From Pseudofabraea citricarpa (lineage: Eukaryota > Ascomycota > Leotiomycetes > Helotiales > Dermateaceae): a stretch of 64,000 nucleotides of DNA. The position numbers and the translations under genes were made by a program. Under the pieces are notes generated by a model that was not told where the DNA came from, did not search any database, and saw only the letters and a list, made by a program, of their open reading frames with translations. Positions 49,917-59,700 of the stretch are shown here, one piece after another (position 1 is the first letter of the stretch; every line of letters begins with the position of its first letter). The DNA is taken from contig JAPWGK010000033.1 of the NCBI GenBank assembly GCA_029641185.1, positions 248,001 to 312,000 of the forward strand, given 5' to 3'.

Positions 49917-51142
49917 CTACTTGGCCTCAAATGCTTCCTTCAAAGCCTTGATGATGAGTTGATTATACAACTTTCCTCCTTCGGTGATATCTATCCGTGC
50001 AACACGTATACCATTAGTAAAGCTCACTCCATGTCCTTAAATAGTAAATAACGAGGAATACAAATACGTGCGTAAACAAGAAAGGAAAGAACTCACCATC
50101 CATCTGCATGACCGTATGCGGCGCGCCCTTAATCCGATGCATCTCCACCTTAACGCCTGCGTCCTTCAACTTCTTCCCATACGCCTCGCCCTCATCTCTC
50201 AACGGATCCATCTCGGCCGTAATTACGAGCGCAGGAGCAAGGCCAGCGAAATCAGGTAAACGGATGGGCGATACTTTCCAATCATCTGGTGCGAACACAT
50301 TGCCCGCCAGGAAGTGTTTGTGGAAGTAGGCCATGCGTTCGGCGGGCAGTGGCTGCGTGTGATACATCTCGCGATACGAGTCGTACGGCTGATCGGCGAG
50401 AAGGGCGCTGGTGGTGGGGGAGAAAACATGCAGATCGCACACGGGAACTGACAGGATTTGGAGAAGCAGCGGAATCCCCGCGTCTCGGCTTGATATGGCT
50501 ATTGTGGCACTGAGGTGCCCGCCTGCTGAACAGCCTCCTATTGCTAGACGGTTTGTATCGATGTTGAATTCCTCGTGGTGATCTCGGACCTGTGCGCATC
50601 AGAAGACATGATTCATCAAGAGAGTTGGATTGCCAACCCACCCATTTAAAAGCTGTCCAGGAATCCTGAACAGGAATGGGGAATGGATATTCTGGCGCAA
50701 GGCGATAATCGACATCAAAACAAACACAGCCTGCTTCGAGTGATAATCTCTTGCAGAAATCAAAGTCTGTAGCCAGACCCCCGAATACCCATCCTCCACC
50801 ATGGTAATTAATGTAAGCAGGACGGGGCCCAGCAGCTAGGATTGCGGGATCAGGCTGAAAGATTCTGATAGTGATGCTACCCACGGGATCTTCGACTTGA
50901 CATTGCTGTTCGGTGATGATCAGATTTCCTTGATCGATGATTTGCCGACCATAGACAGCCGTGTACTTGGCTGGATCCTTGCGGTAGTCTTCAATTGGGA
51001 CTTGGTGCGTTGCTAGACGCCCGGCGCTGTATTTGTTGTAGTATTCCAAATAGGCAGGCTCGAAGCGAGTAGCGAGTTCGGGTGGGATGCTGTTGACAAG
51101 AGGATGAGAGATGATGATTGACTTCTGGGATGAAGTAGCCAT
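49917..51142 (-). CDS. alpha/beta-hydrolase, hormone-sensitive-lipase (HSL) type esterase
   Basis: Three exons (51142-50642, 50589-50097, 49990-49917) give 355 residues. The HSL oxyanion motif HGGG is at 114-117 (YINYHGGGWVFGG); the nucleophile elbow reads GGCSAGG with Ser188, where most relatives have GDSAGG; the acid is in TAEMDPLRDEGEAY and the His in GAPHTVM. Also seen: FDVDYRLAPEYPFP. No signal peptide, so probably cytosolic. The family hydrolyses short-chain carboxyl esters, lactones or drug-like esters. The gene lies next to a Zn2Cys6 regulator whose own promoter shares a motif with this one (see the two CGG-N5-CCG sites). The final intron is 106 nt and adds the last 24 residues. Confidence 0.9.
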
Positions 51143-51319
51143 TGTTGATGTATTGATGATTGCAGTGGTGTTTGGGTTTAGAGAGGTGTGCGCTTTCGAT
51201 ATAGGGACTGAAGTTTGCTCCTGCTTATTGCTCAAGACCAAACCACCAGATTCCGCTAGTTTGTACGATAGCTTAGTCGTTGTCAGCCACAAGGCTTATC
51301 TTGGTATTATTGAAGGTGG

Positions 51320-51346
51320 GATGTAGGATGTAGGATGTAGGATGTA
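51320..51346 (+). repeat. heptanucleotide tandem repeat (GATGTAG)
   Basis: Three complete GATGTAG units plus six bases of a fourth, in the esterase upstream region. Confidence 0.9.
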
Positions 51347-51401
51347 CAGTACAGCGTTTCTCGGTGCCACAAGATTCGGGCGGATTGTTCCGATAAAGTC
51401 C

Positions 51402-51412
51402 CGGTCATTCCG
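51402..51412. promoter_or_regulatory. CGG-N5-CCG site (CGGTCATTCCG), esterase promoter
   Basis: Inverted CGG triplets with a five-base spacer, the form bound by Zn2Cys6 dimers. About 260 bases before the esterase ATG. Shares ATTCCG and spacing with the site in the regulator/aminotransferase promoter. Confidence 0.5.
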
Positions 51413-51553
51413 GTCCCGTGTCGGACCAAGCTACCTAGGTACACAAGCCAAGTATAAAGCAAAGCAATACGACGGGGCTTGTCAAACTATTTCTGTGCAT
51501 ATAGAACGACACATTTGGAGACTTGCGATTTATCTGGAGACCAATTGGTAGGT

Positions 51554-53874
51554 TTACCCAAAGAACGTTGGATCCCAGTCACCAATATCCCAACTTTCCC
51601 ACCACCCGTTGTCGAACATAGATTCATTCCCTAGATTCCTAATATCCGCCGCCAGAGGCGTGATCGTCCTGGGTTTCGAATGGAGAGGATCTAAACTTGA
51701 CTGCTTCGCTGCATCAGTATCCTCTCTTCGAAATGCTTCGGCCGCATTTAAAAGCTGTGCGATTCCGCTATGTACAGGTTCCAGTGGTTGAGAGCTTTCC
51801 ACACCTGCATTTTCAAGGATCGCAAGCCAAGCTTCGAAATCAAATTTTGACTCGAGGTCTGCGGCCTCCTGCGAGGTAGGATCGTCGCGGTTCATCTGTC
51901 TAATATAGTTCATTATTCCGTCCTTGATCTCGGACACATTCATGTTTTGGCTTGGATCAATACCACTATCCCAAGAACTTCGAGCTATTCTATTTAACTT
52001 GTAGTAAAGAGATAGGTGATGTATCTGACAGGATTAGCCATGAAATGTTTTTTGAGCCTTGTTATCTTACCCAATGGCGTGCAAGATACCAATGCTTGCC
52101 CAGGCTATGAAATGCTTCCATAGTCCTTTGTAGATATTGCCTACTTGAGGGAATAGTAATGACAGATTCAACACCTTTCCACTGGAAAATTGTACACTGA
52201 ACAAAGATGCTTCCTGCGGTCAGGAGACACAAGCCTGGAAATGGATAAGCTGTTGCCGACAAATTCCGGGATTCCATAGCAGTATATATATCAACAATAT
52301 TCTTTGCGCTATCGATCATGACAAAGGCAGAATTACGCCACCAGTCTAGAGGAGGGATGGAATTGGCTGGCATTAAGGGAAGACCATCACAAGGACCTGT
52401 TGTTATGTTAGTAGAAGGTTGATTGGCAAGCAAGCTTGTCTTACCTAATGTTGGATCATATCCACTAAGAGGCATGAAAGGAAGGTATTCACGATGAAGG
52501 TAAGCTCGGGCTTGAAAGTAATACAAAAACATCTGCAGCCAGAGCCTTCCTTGGCCTGTTGCAATCACAAGAGACATGTTCCTGGGGGTATAATCTAAAT
52601 GAGGTGGCAAAGCCATTCTCCATTGTTGAAGAGATTGATCCAAGACCGTGAATGGCATCTCCGGAAGCCACGGTATTGTATCATCAACGTGTCGACCACC
52701 ACGGCCGTGCCATTGTAACACGTTCCCGAGGATATTGATAATACGAATGGTGTGGGCCATGAGGCTCTCCCCTTGTCTCTCATGTTGAAAGTGCTTCTCC
52801 GGCGGACAATTGAGCCGGCAACTAGATGTAGCTCGACCATAAATGTAATCTTCATCAGACATCGGAAGCCGAGAGACGATGTCTTCTGGTGATGATAGAA
52901 CTGCAATCCGATCACGACCATTGGCAAGCAGTTTGTCGAGACAGAAACAGCACCAGAAAGTTCTACGGCGAGACTCGATGATCGATAATGATGTTGGCGA
53001 AGACTCGTTGCCCCAAAGAAACTGTCTGTGGTCGGCGTCCTGTTTATGTAAGTGCAGGAGTTGGGCTAGCCTAATAGCATGACCCAGACGTAACCAGCCC
53101 TGGTGCTCGGAGCCTTGACCGACCTCATAGAGACACAGGATTAGACAGCTCTGGATGGTAGAAAGCGATGGTTCGTAATAAATTGATTGGAGCTCTCTTC
53201 GGGCCAAGCCAGCATAACGGTCACCAATCTCTTGTTCACGGCTAGTCGAGGACATAAAATCGGGGACGAATCTACGGAGATTAATATCAAGGCGAGTAAC
53301 ATAAGGCAGGCCTTGAGAACGTACTTGGAAACCAAGGCAATGATACTGAGGAGCAATGGCAGGGGTAACCGCTCGCCAATTTCATCCTCGATCAGTTCCT
53401 CAGGAGGAATAAAGCACAGCAAGGTGGGAGCATAGTGTTCTCGGAAATAGGCAATGGCTTTGCGCCTGAGATCTTCAGATAGAAGACTGTAGGTATTTGA
53501 GTTAGTTAAATATCAGACACCCGAAGAAGTTATATTGTCGTGGTATATCGAATGAATGATTCAAACATGTGACTGGACTGGCTACTGGCTTGTCGCAAAG
53601 CTTACCTATGAGCATGAGGCCCCACGCCATGTAACTGATGCTCCGGAGACAATGGGATCTGTCTCTGGCCTGGATATTCACAGACACGACTCCTGCTTCT
53701 GCAGGCCTCACATGCCGGCCAATCCCCAGAACACCTGACTTTGCGTTGCCTGCAAAACAAACAAGCCAACGCGGTTCTCGTGGCCGTCCGACGCCGTTTG
53801 GCAGCATTCTGGGTCGAGTCTGTAGTGCCGTCGTTTGCATTAAAGCCAGGAGTGCTTTCGGCTTCGTCAGCCAT
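51554..53874 (-). CDS. Zn2Cys6 fungal transcription factor
   Basis: Five exons (53874-53606, 53486-53325, 53271-52445, 52396-52071, 52024-51554) give 684 residues. The DNA-binding cluster is exact, C-x2-C-x6-C-x6-C-x2-C-x6-C, at Cys38, 41, 48, 55, 58, 65 (ACLFCRQRKVRCSGDWPACEACRSRSRVC), after a basic KRRR patch. The middle is a fungal-specific transcription factor domain (GWLRLGHAIRLAQLLHLH, ESRRRTFWCCFCLDKLLANGR). The C-terminus is acidic with Trp/Asp pairs (WWESWDIGDWD), a plausible activation region. The 48-nt intron at 52397-52444 is in frame without a stop but has a perfect donor and CTAAC branch, so I spliced it. Likely a local regulator of the neighbouring esterase and aminotransferase; inferred from adjacency and shared promoter motifs. 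Confidence 0.9.
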
Positions 53875-54223
53875 CCTCAGGCGGGTCTCGTGTTGGTGCT
53901 TGTTTTCGTCGACAGTATTTATTTGTCTTGTCTGTGGATCCGAACATTTCGACTCGCACTCTGCCCCCAGACTTCGGCAATTCCGCTTGGCGAACGGAGT
54001 GTTGCCGGCCACTTCACAACGACACTCGACACTCAATCCCCAATCCCCTCTTCCACACCCACATTCATCCCTCAACCATGCTGTACCCAGCCCCGCTGCT
54101 CCAGGTGTATAAGACCAAGGTAGGTCCGCGTTGACAGTATTGGTAATGTTTGATTTGACAACTTCTTCTTCTCTCCTATCCACCCATTTCAATTTTACCC
54201 GTTACCGGTTAACAACAGACACC
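53875..54223. promoter_or_regulatory. bidirectional promoter, Zn2Cys6 regulator / class III aminotransferase
   Basis: Divergent starts flank 349 bases. It holds the CGG-N5-CCG site (53975-53985) and an everted CCG-N4-CGG (54199-54208) close to the aminotransferase ATG. Confidence 0.6.
53975..53985. promoter_or_regulatory. CGG-N5-CCG site (CGGCAATTCCG), regulator/aminotransferase promoter
   Basis: About 100 bases from the regulator start and 240 from the aminotransferase start. Same spacing and same ATTCCG right half as the esterase-promoter site, which suggests one factor binds both. Confidence 0.5.
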
Positions 54224-55663
54224 ATGGCGACGACCTTCGTTCAAGAACCAGTGGCAGCTTGCCATAGTTCAGAGCCTTTAAAGGAGCCTTCTTCGACAGC
54301 GCAGCCTGTACATACCATAGGAGAGGCTCTGACACACGCGGAAACTACGTTCATATTTAGACATCCAGTCTCCAAGACTCTGCATGAAAAGGCGCTCAAC
54401 TTCATGCCGGGCGGAAACACACGATCAGTCCTCCATTCCGACCCATTCCCGGTCTGCTTAAAGAGAGGCGAAGGGAATAAGCTGTGGGATCACGATGGAA
54501 ATCAGTGAGCTCTTTCATACCTTGTAAATTCCGAACCAGGGCAACTAACCTGCTTCAGATACATCGATTTTGTAGGGGAACTTACTGCTGGTCTCTATGG
54601 ACATTCGCACCCAAAAATGCGCGAGACGATCCTCGCCACCTTTGATCACATTGGGATGAATTTGGGAGGGACCACAAAGGAAGAAACACAGCTAGCAGAA
54701 TTGATTTGCCAGCGCTTTCCACATATCCAACACTTGCGATTCTGCAACTCTGGTACAGAAGCCAATGTCTATGCTCTAAGTATAGCCCGCCATATAACAG
54801 GCCGGAGCAAGGTCATCGCTTTCGGAGGTGGATATCATGGTGGTGTGCTTAGTTTCGGTCATGGAGTTGCTAAAAACAATGTGGATAAAGATGATTGGGT
54901 ACTTGGCAGATTCAACGATGCTGCAGCTGCTAAGGCTCTGATTGAAAACACCCCCAACGTAGCTGCGGTCATTGTAGAGGCTATGCAGGGAGCAGGTGGC
55001 TGTGTGCCCGCGACATCTAAATTTCTCCACACCGTTCAGGTTGCTGCTAAAGCCGCGGGTCAAATCTTTATTTTAGATGAGGTCATGACCAGTAGGCTTC
55101 ACCCAAGTGGCCTGGCTGGTAAGCTCAATCTGGCACCTGATCTCACAACTCTTGGTAAGTATATCGGTGGCGGTATGGCATTTGGTGCATTTGGTGGTAG
55201 TAAGCATCTCTTGTCATCATTCGATCCCCGAATTGCCGGCAGCCTGCCACATTCTGGTACATTCAACAACAACACGCTGTCGATGAGTTTGGGCTTTGTT
55301 GGCCTTGCAGAAATATACACGCCTTCTGCCAACCTTGCTTTGAACTCGTTGGGAGACTACTTCAGGTCGGAACTGCAAGCCATTTCTCAAGGCACACAAA
55401 TGGTGGTCGTCGGGGTTGGTGCTGTTCTCACTATCCACTTCTTGAAAAACGGGGCCACGCCGTCTACGGCAGAGGATATAGATCACAATAACGTACCAGA
55501 GCTCAAGAGGCTCTTCTGGTTTTGGTGTCTGGAAAAGGGGTATTGGATTACTGAGCGTGGCATGCTAAGTATCATCCTCGACACGACAAGGGCAGAGATA
55601 GATGGCTATCTCGCCATCGTCAGGGACTTTGTAAAGGATTACGCCAATCTAATAGCCTTGTAA
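54224..55663 (+). CDS. class III PLP aminotransferase (glutamate-1-semialdehyde aminomutase-like)
   Basis: Two exons (54224-54504, 54559-55663) give 461 residues. Fold-type I class III hallmarks: MPGGNTRSVLHSDPFP, DFVGELTAGLYGHSHP, CNSGTEANVYALSIAR, FILDEVMTS with the cofactor Asp, and the Schiff-base Lys294 in TTLGKYIGGG. GSLPHSGTFNNNTLSM is close to glutamate-1-semialdehyde 2,1-aminomutases, but fungi do not make haem by that route, so it is more likely an amino-acid or amine aminotransferase/aminomutase of secondary or catabolic metabolism. The start sits in strong context (CACCATGG). Divergently arranged with the Zn2Cys6 regulator. The catalytic Asp motif continues SRLHPSGL where relatives have R..hGG.Q, a small departure. 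Confidence 0.9.
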
Positions 55664-55705
55664 GAAATGGTGATCGGACTTGGTATCCACATAAATCACC
55701 TTGTC

Positions 55706-56177
55706 TTAACGTCTAACCTCGAAGCCCTGTTCGTCATCGATAATCTCCTTTTCTTCCTTCTCCAACTTGACCACATGAGCCATCCTTGGTCCATCATCTA
55801 GATCTTTGAGCAGCTTCTTAAGGGCTTCCTTGTCACCCTGTGCTTCCCCTTCAACCTTTGCATCATCTGTCAATCAAATGTCATCACTTATCAATGAACG
55901 GGGTTTCCTTACTTTGGAGTTTGGGGTGTTTCGAACCCAGCCCGTCAATCCATATTCCTGAGCTTTCTTCTGCGTAAAGTAACGGTAGGAGACGCCTGTC
56001 TGGAGTCAGTCAGATATCTTCACGCAAGATGCCCTTACACAGCCGTGAACGCTTCTGGCACTCACTCACTCACTCACTCACCCTGGACGTCACCATGAAC
56101 GAGGAATGAAATCTGCAATGGTTAGCATCTATCTGCCTTGGGGTTGAGATCAGAATGGGACTTGCTCGTTGGCTCAT
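55706..56177 (-). CDS. acylphosphatase
   Basis: Four exons (56177-56166, 56112-56082, 55995-55913, 55855-55706) join in phase to 91 residues, the normal length; no single frame shows it. Residues 5-21 read ISFLVHGDVQGVSYRYF with catalytic Arg19; GWVRNTPNSKVEGEAQG carries the catalytic Asn37. It hydrolyses acyl-phosphates such as 1,3-bisphosphoglycerate in the cytosol. The first exon has only four codons (MSQR) and its intron starts GCAAGT, a GC-AG intron with a GCTAAC branch site. The second intron's donor lies in a (GTGA)n run. The third acceptor (AAAG/GTT) was chosen because the nearer CAG would break the frame at a family-conserved KVEGEAQGD. Confidence 0.88.
56061..56082 (-). repeat. (GTGA)n microsatellite covering a 5' splice site
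   Basis: On the minus strand the second acylphosphatase exon ends CAGG and the intron begins GTGAGTGAGTGAGTGAGTG, so five overlapping donor-like words lie in one tetranucleotide run. Only the first keeps the frame with GCGTCTCC; use of the second would add four bases and shift it. Confidence 0.8.
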
Positions 56178-56856
56178 GTTCGCATAAGACTTGGATCTTT
56201 GGATGTGTGTGTTATTGAGTATTCATCAAGATTGGAGTTTGGTGTTTATCTTGAGTGCTCTTGTCTGTCGTCATTGATGAAGAGCTGATTGGTTCGCCTG
56301 CAAGAAAGGAGGCAGCGCGGGGTGCCACGTGATATACCCGCCGAGCAGGGCCCCTGCCAAGATATCAAGCTCTTCACAGGCTCACACAGCCTTGTTTGAT
56401 ATACATCGCAACATTCATCCTAATACCTTTCGCCATGCACATTTTAGTTATCATCAAGCTGTGAACCGTGGTTTAGACTACAGCACCACATATGACGATT
56501 AAATGCAGCCCAGATGCTTGCAAACACAGTACCAGAACGTGCACCTCCTCAACGCCGCAGCTACTCCCGCACTTCTGCCTGAAGCCCTTCCAACTTCTGC
56601 TTCTGTACGTTGCATTGTGGCACGGCTGTGACTCACCGAGTTTCCAGAGTCTCAAAGTCTCATTGGCTTATTTTCTAGATCAAGTCGGCTATGCGGACTG
56701 GTTAGGTTATGAGCCAAGTATATAAAGGACTTGCCCCCTCCAACATCTTGTCGTCAATATCAGCTTCTTACATTCCACTCTCATCCACAACACAACCACG
56801 TGATTAGTACTTTGCCTTGCCACCTCAACTGTATGACACTTTGTGTCATCAACATT
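56178..56856. promoter_or_regulatory. divergent intergenic, acylphosphatase / rvt-like gene
   Basis: Both neighbours start here. Contains GCCACGTGATAT (56325-56336) and ACCACGTGATTA (56796-56807), two CACGTGAT words of the E-box type. The open frame of the rvt-like gene extends upstream to 56731 but lacks family-like sequence there. Confidence 0.5.
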
Positions 56857-59700
56857 ATGCCTTCTTCAGGTGGTGTCTTCTCCGAAACTCTTCAGTCTAT
56901 CACAACAACCAAGCTTAATGAACTCTCCAAGAAACGAACAATCTTCGAACAACGAAGAGATGCCCTTCTTTCATCTGTCGAAAATGAGACCGATCAAATG
57001 GCCAAGCTTCGCAAGCTCGTTGATGGAGTCAAGAAGTGTTTCGACGTTCGGGTGAATCCCGCCGGCCGAATTATTGATCCTCCTGTCAATGATGCTAAAC
57101 TCGTTATCATCCTCAAGAATATCGAGCGATTTCTTGAACAAGCTCGTTACGATCCATCGATTTCTCCCAAGCTCTTGCAGGATTGGGAACAGTCGCTCCT
57201 ACAACAATTGAATATACAATCTCTGAAGTATCAGTATGCCAGCTTGTACGGTCAGCTCGTAACCGAGTGGTTGTCGGAGGATCAGGCCAGTGATACTGTG
57301 TCAGACGTCCCCGAGGGATATGAAGAGGTCAGCAGGAAGGAAAACATCGAGAGGGATGAATCAAGGGCCGAGTGGGAAAAGGTTGTCTTCGAACCCTTCG
57401 AGACCGATCAGATGGCCATCTCAGCCTATCTAAGAAGCCTCTTTGGAAAGGACGGTACCAACAAACAAGCCCTGAAAGCTCTCGATAGCCTTCGGAAAGA
57501 TGTGCAAGCACATGAAATATCACTAGGGGCGAATGCACCATTCAACTCCACCACGCTGAAATACACAATCAAAGGCCTCTTCTCCTCGGATCTATTGACA
57601 GACGAGAAGAGAGGTGTTCTGAAGGATTTTCTCAGCAATGACGTGATCTTGACCGAGGTTGCCGATGTCTTGAACATGCGTATGGCAGCGCTCGATACAT
57701 GGTCGTGGGAAACTGATGTTGAGATTGAGCAGCGTAGGAACGTCAATGGCAACTATCATATCTATATGCACGAAGACCTCCTGCAAGCTATATTTTTGCA
57801 GTATATCGGAGTCACCTGGTCCGTGTTTTTCAAACGAATTTTTAATAACTATGCAAATTACGAAGAAGCATGGGCATCTCCTAGAAAGCCTATCTCAAAA
57901 TTTGACAAGAAGAGGAGGGAGTATTTTCTGGGCTCACAATCCAAAAAGCCGAGTGTTGCGAGTAAGCGACAAGGCATATATCGATCTATCTACTTTATGT
58001 CTCAGCTTATGGACAACCCGTGGGAGAATAATTACGCACAAGAAGGAGAAGAGGAAGCAGATTATGAGCCACCACGAAAGCGTGCAAGACAAATGGCACA
58101 GATGCCAATGCAGACAGCACGCACTTCAACAGGCGGACGGGCACCTAGAATGCAGTTGGCCTCTAAAGCGGCACGGAAATCTGCACCTTCTCATGAGACT
58201 GAGACTGAGACTGAGTATGACGAAGAGGACCCAACAACAAAGCCAAAAAGCCGTATGGAGAAGAAACAATTTCTATTGCATCTTCTATCGACTGAAATAC
58301 ATGTCAATACGTGTCTACATGGCGAATTCACCTGCACCCGTGCGGAATTTGAATCATGGGGACCATGTCTCCCTCACTCAACCATCTATGCAGTTTTATC
58401 TTTCTTTGGTGTCTCGAATAGATGGTTGAGATTCTTTCGTCGGTTTTTGGAGGCACCATTGAAGTTTCAACAAGATGGAGTTTCAGGCAAGTCCCGAAAC
58501 CGCAAGAGGGGTGTCCCCCAATCTCATGTATTAAGTGAGGTGTTCGGCGAGGTAATTCTCTTTGCATTGGACTATTCAGTCAACCAAGCTACAGAAGGAG
58601 GACAGCTTCATCGAATCGGGGATGATTTCTGGATTTGGTCTTCGTCACATCAGACTGTTGTAAAAGCCTGGTCAGTCATCACAGCTTTTGCTGATATCAT
58701 GGGTGTGGCTATTAATCCAGCTAAGACTGGAACTGTTCGAATTTCGAAGGATCGACAATCCATAGCGATTGACAAAAGTCTGCCATCGGGTGAAATCCGC
58801 TGGGGTTTCCTGGTCCTCGATCCTCGATCCGGCCAATTCGTCATTGATCAAAAAATGGTGGACAAACATATCGATGAGCTAGAAAGCCAGCTCACCTCGA
58901 AGCACGCGATATTCTCCTGGATTCAAGCTTGGAATACCTATGCGGGCACATTCTTCACTTCCAATTTTGGAAAAGCTGCTAACTGCTTCGGTCGAGCCCA
59001 CGTTGACCAAATTCTCAGTACGCTAGAGCGAATCCAACGACGTGTCTTTAGCGATGGCAGTTCAGTCGTACAATATCTCAAATCAACCATCGAGGACCGA
59101 TTTGGAATATCTAATATCCCCGACGGCTTTCTATACTTCACCACCGATCTTGGTGGCCTCGCACTCCAGAACCCCTTCATCGAATTCCTACAAATCCGAG
59201 ACGCGGTCCCAGAAACTCCTTCGAAGATTCTCGACGAAGACTTCACAACCGACGAGGTAGAATGTTATCGCCGTGCCAAATCAGATTTTGATCTCGGCCT
59301 CGTAGAACGGTACTCACTCGACGATCCGGATTTCAAGCCAGCTGACAACAAGGACTTCTTCAGCTTTGAAGAGTTTACAGCCTATCGCGAGGAATTCGAA
59401 TCCGTGAGTGATGATTCCCTGCTTGCTTGCTACGAGGAATTACTCCATCGCCCAGATCAGGAGAGCGTTAATGCTTCGGCTTCCGATCTACAGGCTATCC
59501 TCAGATTGGGGAAGCTTGGGATCCAAGGCGGGATCGCGGGGGATTGGAATTCCATGTTGCCATATTGGCGATGGATTGTCCTCCTGTACGGATCGGATAT
59601 GGTGCAGCTATTTGGTGGGTTGGATATCGTTGATAAGGGGCTGTTGCCTATTGGGATGGTGGGTTTAGTCAGGAGTGGAAGAGTCAAGTGGCAAGGCTAA
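56857..59700 (+). CDS. domesticated reverse-transcriptase gene, rvt family
   Basis: A single uninterrupted frame of 947 residues in a window where nearly all genes have introns. The N-terminal region is coiled coil (SITTTKLNELSKKRTIFEQRRDALL). The central part has reverse-transcriptase-like order: motif A region (AEFESWG, 496-502), motif B RKRGVPQSHVLSEVFGE (from 550), motif C GDDFWIW with Asp589-Asp590, motif D GVAINPAKTG (about 617-625), and a thumb-like region after IRWGFLVLD. An acidic, Thr/Glu-rich loop (near 445-470) interrupts the fingers. There is no endonuclease, RNase H, gag or repeat end, so it is not a live retroelement; this fits the single-copy rvt genes described in fungi and other eukaryotes, whose proteins polymerise nucleotides but whose role is unknown. 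Start chosen at MPSSGGVFSETLQ; two earlier in-frame Met exist. Confidence 0.82.
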   Translation: MPSSGGVFSETLQSITTTKLNELSKKRTIFEQRRDALLSSVENETDQMAKLRKLVDGVKKCFDVRVNPAGRIIDPPVNDAKLVIILKNIERFLEQARYDPSISPKLLQDWEQSLLQQLNIQSLKYQYASLYGQLVTEWLSEDQASDTVSDVPEGYEEVSRKENIERDESRAEWEKVVFEPFETDQMAISAYLRSLFGKDGTNKQALKALDSLRKDVQAHEISLGANAPFNSTTLKYTIKGLFSSDLLTDEKRGVLKDFLSNDVILTEVADVLNMRMAALDTWSWETDVEIEQRRNVNGNYHIYMHEDLLQAIFLQYIGVTWSVFFKRIFNNYANYEEAWASPRKPISKFDKKRREYFLGSQSKKPSVASKRQGIYRSIYFMSQLMDNPWENNYAQEGEEEADYEPPRKRARQMAQMPMQTARTSTGGRAPRMQLASKAARKSAPSHETETETEYDEEDPTTKPKSRMEKKQFLLHLLSTEIHVNTCLHGEFTCTRAEFESWGPCLPHSTIYAVLSFFGVSNRWLRFFRRFLEAPLKFQQDGVSGKSRNRKRGVPQSHVLSEVFGEVILFALDYSVNQATEGGQLHRIGDDFWIWSSSHQTVVKAWSVITAFADIMGVAINPAKTGTVRISKDRQSIAIDKSLPSGEIRWGFLVLDPRSGQFVIDQKMVDKHIDELESQLTSKHAIFSWIQAWNTYAGTFFTSNFGKAANCFGRAHVDQILSTLERIQRRVFSDGSSVVQYLKSTIEDRFGISNIPDGFLYFTTDLGGLALQNPFIEFLQIRDAVPETPSKILDEDFTTDEVECYRRAKSDFDLGLVERYSLDDPDFKPADNKDFFSFEEFTAYREEFESVSDDSLLACYEELLHRPDQESVNASASDLQAILRLGKLGIQGGIAGDWNSMLPYWRWIVLLYGSDMVQLFGGLDIVDKGLLPIGMVGLVRSGRVKWQG

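Larger units (their letters stand above)
51143..51553. promoter_or_regulatory. esterase promoter with CGG triplet sites and a heptanucleotide repeat
   Basis: Upstream of the esterase start and downstream of the regulator gene. Contains nearly four GATGTAG units at 51320-51346, CGG-N6-CCG at 51381-51392 and CGG-N5-CCG at 51402-51412. Confidence 0.55.

Noticed and set aside
56731..56856. Extra N-terminal residues of the rvt-like protein
   Set aside because: The in-frame extension is Pro/His-rich and promoter-like; the later Met begins the helical region.
56857..59700. Live LINE or LTR retrotransposon
   Set aside because: No second enzymatic domain, no gag, no terminal repeats or poly-A tail with target duplication, and only the RT core plus coiled coil.
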